From: JBAXTZ01 sp041666525
GTDB taxonomy: Bacteria; Bacillota; Negativicutes; JBAXTZ01
NCBI GenBank assembly: GCA_041666525.1
Contig: JBAYGT010000023.1
Coordinates: forward strand, 1 to 21,499
DNA length: 21,499 nt
Direction: 5' to 3'
Position numbers and translations under genes: made by a program. Positions within the stretch are counted from its first letter, which is position 1. Each line of letters begins with the position of its first letter. Positions 8,053 to 15,555 of this stretch are shown in pieces. The notes beneath the pieces are model-generated. The model did no database searches, had not been told where the DNA came from, and was given only the letters and a program-made list of their open reading frames with translations.

Positions 8053-8775
8053 ATGGAGATGATTGAAATACTGAATGCAAGTTGCATAGAATATGGCATA
8101 GAATTAACCGATAAACAATTACAGCAGTTTAATCGTTATTATGAATTGCTGATTGAGTGGAATGAAAAAATCAATCTTACAGCGATAACTGAGCCTGCTG
8201 ATGTGGCGGTTAAGCATTTTGTTGATTCGCTGACAGTTGCGGAGTTGTTGCCAACTACTAATAACCAGCCGCTCTGCCTTATCGATGTCGGATCCGGCGC
8301 CGGTTTTCCGGGAATTCCGCTCAAAATTATTTATCCGCAGTTAAAACTGACACTATTAGACAGTTTAAACAAGCGGTTGAAGTTTCTCCAAACAATTATT
8401 GATGAATTGGAATTGACGGACGTGATCCTTATACATGGTCGTGCTGAAGAAGTTGGCCGTGCCAAAAACCAGCGTGAGTGTTACGATATAGCGGTAGCGC
8501 GGGCGGTAGCGCGGTTAAATGTGTTGTGTGAACTGTGTCTGCCATTTGTGAAAAGGCAGGGGTTGTTTATTGCCCAAAAAGGTGCGGCCGCAAACAATGA
8601 ATTGCTCGAAGCCGAACAGGCGATAAAACTATTGGGTGGAAAATTTGAGCAAAGTGTTGAAGTTAAATTACCCGGCCTAAACGATTTACGGTCATTAATA
8701 GTTATAAAAAAGATCAAAAACACACCTGACGCATATCCGCGTCAAGCCGGCACGCCGGAACGAAAGCCGCTTTAA
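8053..8775 (+). CDS. rsmG: 16S rRNA (guanine527-N7)-methyltransferase RsmG
   Basis: The 240-residue protein transfers a methyl group from S-adenosylmethionine to N7 of G527 of 16S rRNA; loss of this enzyme gives low-level streptomycin resistance in known bacteria. Family features: the N-terminal segment ending EWNEKINLTAI, the SAM motif LIDVGSGAGFPGIPLKI (about residues 76-92), DSLNKRLKFL, AVARAVA and the C-terminal RQAGTPERKPL signature. GGAG at 8037-8040 serves as ribosome site, 12 bases before ATG 8053; ATG 8059 is an alternative. The gene is commonly found beside mnmG or parAB near the origin, which is not the case here. It is followed after 35 bases by a sensor kinase, with no terminator between. 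Confidence 0.95.
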   Translation: MEMIEILNASCIEYGIELTDKQLQQFNRYYELLIEWNEKINLTAITEPADVAVKHFVDSLTVAELLPTTNNQPLCLIDVGSGAGFPGIPLKIIYPQLKLTLLDSLNKRLKFLQTIIDELELTDVILIHGRAEEVGRAKNQRECYDIAVARAVARLNVLCELCLPFVKRQGLFIAQKGAAANNELLEAEQAIKLLGGKFEQSVEVKLPGLNDLRSLIVIKKIKNTPDAYPRQAGTPERKPL

Positions 8776-8810
8776 TTGTGGATAGTGGCAACTGTGAAGG
8801 GGGATGGACA

Positions 8811-10634
8811 ATGCCGGGAAAGATAACTATTAGAAATATTTGCGGAGCGCTGGTGTTGTTGTTGCCGGTGGTGCTTGCATTTACGTTGTCAAACTTTGGA
8901 TTACAGAAAGCGATCGTCCATAACGGCGTGGCAGATTTTCAAAACGGTATCGATAGCAGTCAGATATATGAATTGAATGGTGATTGGCAATATTTCCCGG
9001 ACGTTAACGAAGCGTTGAAGTTAGACAGCCAAGGCGAATATATTAATGTTCCCGGTGATTGGACAAGGGCAAGCACTTTAAGAAAACCATTACCGGCTTT
9101 TGCTGCGATTGCCTATAAGCTAACTATTCTCATGCCCAAAAAACACTCGAAACAAATGGCGATTGTAACAGATGTGATTCGCAGTGCTAATGAAGTGTAT
9201 GTCAATGGTAAATTAATGGGAAGTGAAGGCGTTGCAGCGAGCGAAATCGGACAGTTTATCGCGAATAATAAACCCAGACGTTATGAGTTTCCAGCTTCCG
9301 ACAAAATTGAAATAGTCATAAAAGTTGCGAATTTTATCAACACTTCATCAGCAGGAATTATCACTCCAATGGAATTCGGCAGTGCTAAAGCGGTTGGAGC
9401 GGATGGCCGGATTAGCATTCTCGCGGATGGTTTTGTGGTTGCGTCATTTTTCTTGGCGTTGTTGATTTTTATCGGCATGTATTTTCAGCAGATTTATCAA
9501 CGGGAATTACTATATTTTTCTTTATATTGTTTTTGCTCGACTTTTACGTTCGCTTTGAAAAACGAACGGATATTTTTTGACGTTTTTCCATCAGTATCTT
9601 TTAATTTGGGTGTTCGCATAGATTTTGTTGCGACATTGGCGGCGTTTTTCTTTATAATGCTGTACGCTAATGCGGCGCTTAAGCGCCCGACGGACAATGT
9701 TGTAAAAATTTTAAGCGGGCTCGGAGTTTTCGGTATATTCTTTGGATTGCTGGCGCCGGTTACGGCACTAATGTATGTCGGACAAATGTTGTTTGTATTT
9801 GTTTCAGTTTTTGTGATTTTCTTAATGATTGTGCTGATCATAGCAATTCGCAGCCACGTTGACGGCAGACGTTATTTGTTGTTCGGACTAATTTGTTTTT
9901 TTGTTCTAGTCGTATTGATGGCCGGCAACTTTCTCGGAGTGATCAATGACGTTCAGGCAATCGCGGTTGTTATGCCGTTATTTTTGGCCTCACAGTTATT
10001 ATTTATTAATGAGCGTCACAACAAAAGTTATGTTCGTAAGCGTATGGAGGCGGCGGAGCTTGCTTACTTGCGCGCGCAGGTAAACCCGCATTTTATTTAT
10101 AACATGCTGGGAACGATATCTTGTCTTGTTGAAGATGCACCGCGTGTCGCACAAGACGCTTTGGTGGATTTTAGTTCCTATCTGCGAAAACTTTTGAAAC
10201 CATCCGCCGAGGGCGTCATTGCATCCGTCCGGGATGAGCTGGAGTTGGCAGAATACTACTTGCGTTTGGAAAAAATGCGTTTCGGCGAACGGCTGAAGGT
10301 TGTTGTCGATGTAGAAGATAGCATCATGGATTTTCAATTGCCACAGCTGAGTTTACAGCCGTTGGTTGAAAATGCGGTAAAGTATGGACTGCTGGCCAGC
10401 AGTGAAGGTGGTAAGATAACGATTGCCGGACGATTAATAAATGGCAGGGCATATATTGAAATTGCTGACACCGGGCAGGGCATGAGTCGCGAAAAACTCG
10501 CCGAGTTGATTGCTATGCAAAGCAAAGGGATTGGTTTGCAAAACACCCGTGAACGGGTATTGCGCTACGGCGGAGAATTTACTATTAAATCTGATCGGAA
10601 CGGTACGAGAATTGAGATTGTGACAAAGGAGTGA
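8811..10634 (+). CDS. LytS-like 7TM sensor histidine kinase
   Basis: The 607-residue kinase has an N-terminal membrane anchor, an extracytoplasmic jelly-roll-like domain of about 160 residues (NGDWQYFP, VPGDW, VYVNGKLMGSEG), then about seven transmembrane segments (7TMR-DISM type), a short coiled linker and a His_kinase/HATPase catalytic part. The phosphoacceptor box AQVNPHFIYNMLG gives His427; PLVENAVKYGL is the N box, ADTGQGMS the D box and GIGLQNTRERV the G box. The DISM extracellular fold in relatives binds carbohydrates or small ligands; the signal here is unknown. ATG 8811 is preferred over GTG 8778 because AAGGGGGA sits at 8797-8804. The response regulator starts 4 bases after its stop, so they form a two-component pair. 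Confidence 0.9.
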   Translation: MPGKITIRNICGALVLLLPVVLAFTLSNFGLQKAIVHNGVADFQNGIDSSQIYELNGDWQYFPDVNEALKLDSQGEYINVPGDWTRASTLRKPLPAFAAIAYKLTILMPKKHSKQMAIVTDVIRSANEVYVNGKLMGSEGVAASEIGQFIANNKPRRYEFPASDKIEIVIKVANFINTSSAGIITPMEFGSAKAVGADGRISILADGFVVASFFLALLIFIGMYFQQIYQRELLYFSLYCFCSTFTFALKNERIFFDVFPSVSFNLGVRIDFVATLAAFFFIMLYANAALKRPTDNVVKILSGLGVFGIFFGLLAPVTALMYVGQMLFVFVSVFVIFLMIVLIIAIRSHVDGRRYLLFGLICFFVLVVLMAGNFLGVINDVQAIAVVMPLFLASQLLFINERHNKSYVRKRMEAAELAYLRAQVNPHFIYNMLGTISCLVEDAPRVAQDALVDFSSYLRKLLKPSAEGVIASVRDELELAEYYLRLEKMRFGERLKVVVDVEDSIMDFQLPQLSLQPLVENAVKYGLLASSEGGKITIAGRLINGRAYIEIADTGQGMSREKLAELIAMQSKGIGLQNTRERVLRYGGEFTIKSDRNGTRIEIVTKE

Positions 10635-10638
10635 AACT

Positions 10639-11514
10639 ATGCGCGTGATATTGGTTGACGATGAATCGATGCTGTTAAAAGATTTAGCACGAAAGCTTGG
10701 CGAAAATGCCGAGGTGGATATTGTCGAACAGTTCACCCGACCGCTTGAAGCTTATAAATGGTTCGAAAGTGGCAACACTGTTGATGCCGCCTTTCTCGAT
10801 ATTTCGATGCCGGAAATGAACGGATTGACTTTGGCGGAAAATATTATTAGTTTAGCGCCGGCGACACAGATTGTTTTCGTCACTGCGTATAATGAGTATG
10901 CGATAAAAGCTTTCGAGCTGAACGCCATTGACTATTTACTCAAGCCGGTCAACCGTGAGCGGTTGGCGAAGACTGTTCTTCGACTGCGGGCGGAACAAAT
11001 TACGACAATAGTTGAGCCGCCTAAACCAATTGCCGAGGCACCGATAAGTATAAGTTTTTTTAATCGCTTTGATTTGCGGATGAGCGGTCAGCCGGTCAAG
11101 TGGCGCAGCAAGAAGGCCGAGGAAGTTTTTGCTTATCTGGCGTATAATCTCGAAAAATATGTGCATAAAGAACAATTGTGTGAGCTATTGTGGCCGGATT
11201 TTGACGGCGAGACGGCGTTGATGAATTTGCAAACTTCAGCCTACCGCGCCCGTAAGGCTGTTGCCGTGGCCGGTGATAATATCAAGATTTTTTATTCTAA
11301 CGACTGTTACCGGATGACGCGTGAACACTGGGACAGCGATTTGGATGCTTTTGAACAGATTATGCACAAAGCCCGGAGCGGTATTACTGCTGCCGACAAA
11401 GCCGAACTAAAGAAAATTCACGGTGAAGGCTTTTGCTCGGAAAACGGTTGGTTGTGGGCATATGAAATTGCCGCCAATTTGGAGGAACGGTATTATATGG
11501 TTGCAGATGAGTGA
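10639..11514 (+). CDS. Response regulator with SARP/BTAD-type output domain
   Basis: The 291-residue regulator has a receiver domain (1-120) with the acidic pocket VDDE (7-8), phosphoacceptor Asp54 in FLDISMPEMNG, Thr82 and Lys102 (LLKP). Then comes a linker (about 120-138) and a C-terminal winged-helix plus helical BTAD-like part (about 140-290: WRSKKAEEVFAYLA, EQLCELLWPD, LQTSAYRARKAV). This output arrangement is that of SARP-type activators, not the LytTR domain usually paired with LytS-like kinases. AAGGAG at 10626-10631 overlaps the kinase stop. SARPs bind direct repeats of 11-bp period just upstream of the -10; exactly such repeats begin 17 bases after this gene. It is inferred to activate the peptide symporter, reverse rubrerythrin and rubredoxin genes. 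Confidence 0.88.
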   Translation: MRVILVDDESMLLKDLARKLGENAEVDIVEQFTRPLEAYKWFESGNTVDAAFLDISMPEMNGLTLAENIISLAPATQIVFVTAYNEYAIKAFELNAIDYLLKPVNRERLAKTVLRLRAEQITTIVEPPKPIAEAPISISFFNRFDLRMSGQPVKWRSKKAEEVFAYLAYNLEKYVHKEQLCELLWPDFDGETALMNLQTSAYRARKAVAVAGDNIKIFYSNDCYRMTREHWDSDLDAFEQIMHKARSGITAADKAELKKIHGEGFCSENGWLWAYEIAANLEERYYMVADE

Positions 11515-11530
11515 TTAATGTGCGTGCATC

Positions 11531-11566
11531 TTTGGTCAGCTTTTGGTCAGTTTTGGAACGTATAAT
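11531..11566 (+). promoter_or_regulatory. Repeat-controlled promoter 1 (symporter side)
   Basis: TTTGGTCAG occurs at 11531-11539 and again at 11542-11550 (period 11). A perfect TATAAT follows at 11561-11566, exactly 10 bases after the second repeat. The -35 position (about 11538-11543) reads AGCTTT, far from TTGACA, so an activator is expected. A degenerate third copy (TTTTGGAACG) fills the spacer. Confidence 0.75.
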
Positions 11567-11645
11567 TTTGTACAATTAGTAGAAGGGCTGAGTCGTCAAT
11601 TTATACTATATTTGAGCATAATGCTGTGAACAGTCCGGCTATTGT

Positions 11646-11653
11646 GTTATAAT
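11646..11653 (+). promoter_or_regulatory. Extended -10 promoter close to the symporter gene
   Basis: TGTTATAAT (11645-11653) is an extended -10 motif 43 bases before ATG 11697, with no good -35. It may give basal expression independent of the repeat-controlled promoter 85 bases upstream. Confidence 0.45.
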
Positions 11654-11696
11654 TTCCCCGTGTTAGAAAAAAATAAAATAATGAATGGAGAAACTG

Positions 11697-13262
11697 ATGA
11701 CAAATGCAGCGATGCCTGTAGCGGGCAAAAACAACAAAACCAAAGCATTTTCGGTAATTTTCTTTCTCGAATTCTGGGAGCGGTTTGGCTACTATGGCCT
11801 GATGGCAATCCTGACCCTGTTCTTTGTGCAATCGTTGCACATGACCGACGCCGAATCTTTCGCGACCTATGGTGCATTCAGCGCGTTGTGTTATGGATTG
11901 ATCGCAGTTGGCGGTTTCATTGGTGACAAATATCTTGGCACCAAGCGCACCATCGTTTTGGGTGCAGTAACCTTGGCTGTTGGTTATTTTTTGATGTCGT
12001 TTGCCGGTGAAAGCCGGACAATGGTGTTCACCGGCCTTGCAACTATTGCGGTCGGTAACGGATTTTTCAAAGCTAATCCTTCGAGCATGGTTTCGAAAAT
12101 TTATGCCGGTGACCCGGCGAAAATCGAGAGTGCATTCACGCTGTATTATATGGCGATTAACGTTGGTTCGTTTATTTCAATGTTGATCACGCCTTGGACC
12201 TCCGCGGCCTACAGCCACGGTGTTAGTTATATGGTCTGCGCATTAGGTATGGTCGGCGCATTGCTGATATTTATCGGTGGTTACGGTTTGTTGAAAAGTT
12301 ATGATTCTCCGATCGGATTTCAAAAATTTGATTTCAGCCGTCTTCTGATTGCCATTGTCGGCGGTGTTGTGGCTATTGGTATCTGTACTTTCTTGTTATC
12401 CAACCGTTCGTATTGTAACTGGCTGGTTGCCATCGTTGGCATTGCAGCGATTTTGTATTTCCTGAAAGAAATTATTGCCAGCCGCGGCGTTGAACAGCGC
12501 AAAATGATTGTGGCGTTGGTGTTGATTGTTGAAGCGGTAATATTCTTCACTTTGTACAATCAAATGCCGACTTCGATTAATTTTTTCTCAATCCGCAATA
12601 CCAATCATTCGATTTTGGGCGGATTGATAACTATGGATCCATTGCAGTTTCAGTCCTTCAATCCGTTCTGGGTTGTAGCATTAAGCCCGCTTCTGGCTTG
12701 GGTTTATACTCACACCGGCAAGAAAGGCACTAACATTTCAATGCCTTGGAAATTTACTTGGGGAATGTTGCTATGCAGTTGCGCATTCTTGATTCTCTCA
12801 GTCAGTTCATGGTTTGCCAAAGACGGCATCGTTTCCGGTGACTGGGTGTTTGGCAGTTATTTCTTCCAAAGTTTTGGCGAATTGCTAATCAGCGGTTTGG
12901 GTCTGGCGATGGTCGCGCAACTGGTTCCGGCGCGGATGCAGGGCTTTATTATGGGGGTCTGGTTCTTGTCCAATACTGCGGCATCAATCCTCGGTGGCTT
13001 GGTTGCCGGCCTTACCAACGTGCCGGAAGGCATAACCAATCCGGTACAAGTATTGGGAATCTATGTTGGCGTGTTCAATAACATTGGTTTTGTCACTCTG
13101 GCAATAACGATAGTTATGGCGTTATTCGCTGGCAAACTTACTAAGCTCATCCAAGCTCGTGCTAATGATACTGAAGTAGATGTTTTATTATCTACAGTCG
13201 AGCATGATGCAATTGGTAATAAAATGAATTTAGATATTAAAGATACCGGTAAACACGAATAA
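11697..13262 (+). CDS. POT/PTR2-family di-/tripeptide:proton symporter
   Basis: The 521-residue membrane protein of about 14 transmembrane segments should import di- and tripeptides with protons. It carries the POT hallmark in helix 1, EFWERFGYYG (the ExxERFxYY proton-coupling motif), the GGFIGDKYLGTKRTI loop, GNGFFKANPSS and the PTR2 signature YYMAINVGSFIS. The length is close to DtpA/DtpT. ATG 11697 is chosen because GGAG at 11687-11690 precedes it by 6 bases; an in-frame ATG at 11685 has no ribosome site. The gene lies between a two-component system and a strong terminator and has two upstream promoters, one with the GGTCAG repeats, suggesting that the adjacent regulator controls peptide uptake. 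Confidence 0.93.
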   Translation: MTNAAMPVAGKNNKTKAFSVIFFLEFWERFGYYGLMAILTLFFVQSLHMTDAESFATYGAFSALCYGLIAVGGFIGDKYLGTKRTIVLGAVTLAVGYFLMSFAGESRTMVFTGLATIAVGNGFFKANPSSMVSKIYAGDPAKIESAFTLYYMAINVGSFISMLITPWTSAAYSHGVSYMVCALGMVGALLIFIGGYGLLKSYDSPIGFQKFDFSRLLIAIVGGVVAIGICTFLLSNRSYCNWLVAIVGIAAILYFLKEIIASRGVEQRKMIVALVLIVEAVIFFTLYNQMPTSINFFSIRNTNHSILGGLITMDPLQFQSFNPFWVVALSPLLAWVYTHTGKKGTNISMPWKFTWGMLLCSCAFLILSVSSWFAKDGIVSGDWVFGSYFFQSFGELLISGLGLAMVAQLVPARMQGFIMGVWFLSNTAASILGGLVAGLTNVPEGITNPVQVLGIYVGVFNNIGFVTLAITIVMALFAGKLTKLIQARANDTEVDVLLSTVEHDAIGNKMNLDIKDTGKHE

Positions 13263-13277
13263 CATAAAAATTTATTT

Positions 13278-13311
13278 AAAGCGTACCTGCCAGACGGCGG
13301 GTACGCTTTTT
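13278..13311 (+). terminator. Rho-independent terminator after the peptide symporter
   Basis: Arms of 14 bases (13278-13291 and 13296-13309) enclose the loop AGAC; pairing is complete apart from one T-G wobble. A run of T follows (13307-13311). It sits 15 bases after the stop and directly abuts the repeat-controlled promoter of the next gene. Confidence 0.92.
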
Positions 13312-13316
13312 CGCAT

Positions 13317-13349
13317 GGTCAGCTGTTGGTCAGATTAGTTCGTTATAAT
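13317..13349 (+). promoter_or_regulatory. Repeat-controlled promoter 2 (reverse rubrerythrin)
   Basis: GGTCAG at 13317-13322 and 13328-13333 (period 11; in context ATGGTCAG and TTGGTCAG) is followed after exactly 10 bases by TATAAT at 13344-13349. The -35 position reads AGCTGT, not a sigma-A hexamer. The layout matches the promoters at 11531 and 16895. Confidence 0.75.
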
Positions 13350-13371
13350 GGGCACAAGAGTTGACGAACGC

Positions 13372-13400
13372 TCATGGCGGGAATTATTTTCATGGCGGGA
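13372..13400 (+). repeat. Direct repeat TCATGGCGGGA upstream of a second promoter
   Basis: The 11-mer TCATGGCGGGA occurs identically at 13372-13382 and 13390-13400 (period 18). The second copy ends 22 bases before a TATAAT at 13423-13428, thus where a -35 would be. It looks like an operator or activator site for a second promoter of the reverse rubrerythrin gene. Confidence 0.6.
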
Positions 13401-13422
13401 GAGTTTTGTACGCTTACTATGC

Positions 13423-13428
13423 TATAAT
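13423..13428 (+). promoter_or_regulatory. Second -10 box for the reverse rubrerythrin gene
   Basis: A perfect TATAAT lies 35 bases before ATG 13464. The -35 position (about 13400-13405) reads AGAGTT, so it is weak or factor-dependent. The TCATGGCGGGA repeats lie just upstream. Confidence 0.5.
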
Positions 13429-13463
13429 TATTGTGTCAAATATTGATAAGGAGTAGGATAATT

Positions 13464-14012
13464 ATGAAAAAATTTATATGTACTGTATGTGGTTATGTGC
13501 ACGAGGGGTTGGAAGCACCGGAGTTTTGTCCGCAATGTAAAGCCCCAAAATCGAAATTTATTGAGCAATCAACAGTTGAAATGACTTGGGCCGACGAGCA
13601 CCGGGTTGGCGTTGCTAAAGCTGTCGATGCGGAAATACTCGAGGGCTTGCGTTTGAATTTCACCGGTGAATGTACCGAGGTCGGAATGTATCTGGCGATG
13701 AGCCGTCAGGCTGATCGTGAAGGCTATCCGGAGATTGCCGAAGCCTATAAGCGGATTGCTTTTGAAGAAGCCGAACACGCTGCGAAATTTGCAGAAATGC
13801 TCGGTGAAGTATTGGTTGCATCGACTAAAGCCAACCTTGAAGCCCGTGTAGCCGCCGAACATGGTGCCTGCCAGGGTAAGAAGGACATTGCTACCCGCGC
13901 TAAACAGCTTAATCTTGATGCTATTCACGATACGGTTCATGAAATGTGTAAAGATGAAGCCCGGCATGGTATGGCTTTCAAAGGTTTGTTACAACGTTAT
14001 TTCGGAAAATAG
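13464..14012 (+). CDS. Reverse rubrerythrin (NADH peroxidase type)
   Basis: The 182-residue protein has an N-terminal rubredoxin domain (Cys6, Cys9, Cys22, Cys25 in CTVCG and CPQCK) followed by a four-helix ferritin-like diiron domain. Likely diiron ligands lie in GECTE (69-72), FEEAEH (Glu102, His105), the AEH element at 132-133, and HE..KDEARH (160-168). This order is the reverse of classical rubrerythrin and matches the clostridial reverse rubrerythrins, which act as terminal reductases of H2O2 and, with partners, O2. ATG 13464 follows AAGGAG (13448-13453). Two promoters precede it, one with the GGTCAG repeats. The rubredoxin gene with the same repeats (16977) is a plausible electron donor. 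Confidence 0.92.
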   Translation: MKKFICTVCGYVHEGLEAPEFCPQCKAPKSKFIEQSTVEMTWADEHRVGVAKAVDAEILEGLRLNFTGECTEVGMYLAMSRQADREGYPEIAEAYKRIAFEEAEHAAKFAEMLGEVLVASTKANLEARVAAEHGACQGKKDIATRAKQLNLDAIHDTVHEMCKDEARHGMAFKGLLQRYFGK

Positions 14013-14103
14013 AGCAAGAAAGTCACCCTTCAGAGTATGTCAAGTAAGGTAACTGAAACGTCATATTTTGGAGGGGTTCTATAATATTACGGAGAGTGTT
14101 AAT

Positions 14104-15435
14104 ATGAACTATTCTGACAAAAAAGCGATTAGGGGAATGTACGTCCGGTTCGTGAACAACCCGTTTATTGTCGGTCCGGAGCAGGCGCTAGACAGTTGTT
14201 CGGACGGAATCATTGTTTTTGAAGCTGGAAAAATTACAGCAATTGGACCGGCCGATGAAATTATTAACAGCGGCATCCTGAACGACGGAACGCATGTAGA
14301 ATTCTATCGCGACGCGGTAATTATGCCCGGATTTATTGATTCGCACGTTCATGCAGCTCAGGTTGATGTTGCAGCATCATATGGTGAAAAACTGCTGGAT
14401 TGGCTGAATAAATACACCTTTCCGGCGGAAATGCGGCTGGAAAATCCGTACTATGCCGCTGAAATTGCGCGGATATTTTTGGGCGAATGCATCGCCAACG
14501 GCATTACAATGCCGGTAGCTTTTGCAACCAGTTATCCGAATTTTACCGACGCCGTGTTCACCGAGGCGGAAAAAATCGGAATGCGGATAATCTGCGGTTC
14601 GGTATTTATGAATCGTAATGTTCCGGAAAAATTAGCATTGGACAGCAATGTCAATTATGCCGCCTCACAGGCGCTTATTGACAAGTGGCACAACCGTGGG
14701 CGAGCACAGTATTCGGTTATTGACCGGTTTGCGATTACCAGTACTCCGGAAGAATTGGAAATTGTCAGCCAGTTATTTAAGCGCAATCCCGGCGTATATT
14801 TTCACACACATTTGAGCGAAAACACTGACGAAGTGGCATTCACCAAGTCATTGTTTCCTGACCGCAAGGGTTATTTGGATATTTATGACCATTATGGTTT
14901 AATTACCGACAAGAGTATCTTCGCCCATTCCATTCATCTTACCGACGATGAGATCGACCGTCTGGCGGATGCCGGTTCGATTGTTGCACATTCTTCAGGA
15001 TCCAATTTGTTTTTAGGCAGCGGCTTTATGGATTTGAACAAATATATTCGCCGTGGTGTCAAAGTAAATCTGGCAACCGATTTTGGCGCCGGCAATAAAA
15101 TGTCAATGCTAATGATGATGGATGCCGCCTATAAAATTGCCCAAGTTCATAATTTCTCATTGCATCCGGCCTACGCCTATTATATTTCGACCGCAGGCGC
15201 GGCACAAAACCTGGGATTAGCGGACAAGATCGGTAATCTTGAGGTTGGTTTGGAAGCTGACTTTATGATTCTTGATAACCATGCGACCACACAAACGGCT
15301 TGGCGTACAGAGCAATGCGAGAATATTTCTGATTTGTTGTTCGTGCACATGATCCTGGGTGATGAACGGACAACTCGCGCGGTGTACATCAACGGCAAAC
15401 GGGTGTTTATTGACCATAGCATCCAACTTATTTAG
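14104..15435 (+). CDS. guaD: Guanine deaminase (amidohydrolase)
   Basis: The 443-residue cytoplasmic metalloenzyme should hydrolyse guanine to xanthine and ammonia. It has the amidohydrolase zinc motif MPGFIDSHVH, the later metal/substrate motifs HTHLSEN, AHSIHLTDDE and ATDFGAG, and the GuaD-like SNLFLGSG. The usual HSPTSN reads HSSGSN here, a small departure, so a related aminohydrolase is not fully excluded. ATG 14104 has GGAGAG at 14091-14096; a TTG at 14068 would extend it without support. No clear terminator separates it from the reverse rubrerythrin 91 bases upstream, so read-through is possible. The downstream purine permease, behind its own terminator and promoter, fits a purine salvage role. 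Confidence 0.85.
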   Translation: MNYSDKKAIRGMYVRFVNNPFIVGPEQALDSCSDGIIVFEAGKITAIGPADEIINSGILNDGTHVEFYRDAVIMPGFIDSHVHAAQVDVAASYGEKLLDWLNKYTFPAEMRLENPYYAAEIARIFLGECIANGITMPVAFATSYPNFTDAVFTEAEKIGMRIICGSVFMNRNVPEKLALDSNVNYAASQALIDKWHNRGRAQYSVIDRFAITSTPEELEIVSQLFKRNPGVYFHTHLSENTDEVAFTKSLFPDRKGYLDIYDHYGLITDKSIFAHSIHLTDDEIDRLADAGSIVAHSSGSNLFLGSGFMDLNKYIRRGVKVNLATDFGAGNKMSMLMMMDAAYKIAQVHNFSLHPAYAYYISTAGAAQNLGLADKIGNLEVGLEADFMILDNHATTQTAWRTEQCENISDLLFVHMILGDERTTRAVYINGKRVFIDHSIQLI

Positions 15436-15457
15436 AATCAATCATTGCATATCATTA

Positions 15458-15492
15458 AGAGAACAAGGAGTACACTCCTTGCTCTCTTTTTC
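15458..15492 (+). terminator. Rho-independent terminator after guanine deaminase
   Basis: Arms AGAGAACAAGGAG (15458-15470) and CTCCTTGCTCTCT (15475-15487) pair with one A-C mismatch around the loop TACA and run into TTTTT and further T-rich sequence. Confidence 0.88.
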
Positions 15493-15507
15493 TTTATATT
15501 TGTTCTG

Positions 15508-15516
15508 TGTTATAAT
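15508..15516 (+). promoter_or_regulatory. Extended -10 promoter for the purine permease
   Basis: TGTTATAAT (15508-15516) is an extended -10 without a good -35, placed right after the terminator and 39 bases before the TTG start. No purine riboswitch fits in the short leader. Confidence 0.55.
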
Positions 15517-15555
15517 TTTCGCAGTTGGAACTAATCATTTGAGGAGCATAGCAGT

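Noticed and set aside
11086..11099. GGTCAG followed by GGTCAA inside the response regulator gene
   Set aside because: The spacing is 8, not 11, no -10 follows at 10 bases, and it lies in coding sequence.
14080..14085. TATAAT just before guanine deaminase
   Set aside because: Transcription from it would begin inside the ribosome binding site, and there is no -35; more likely chance.
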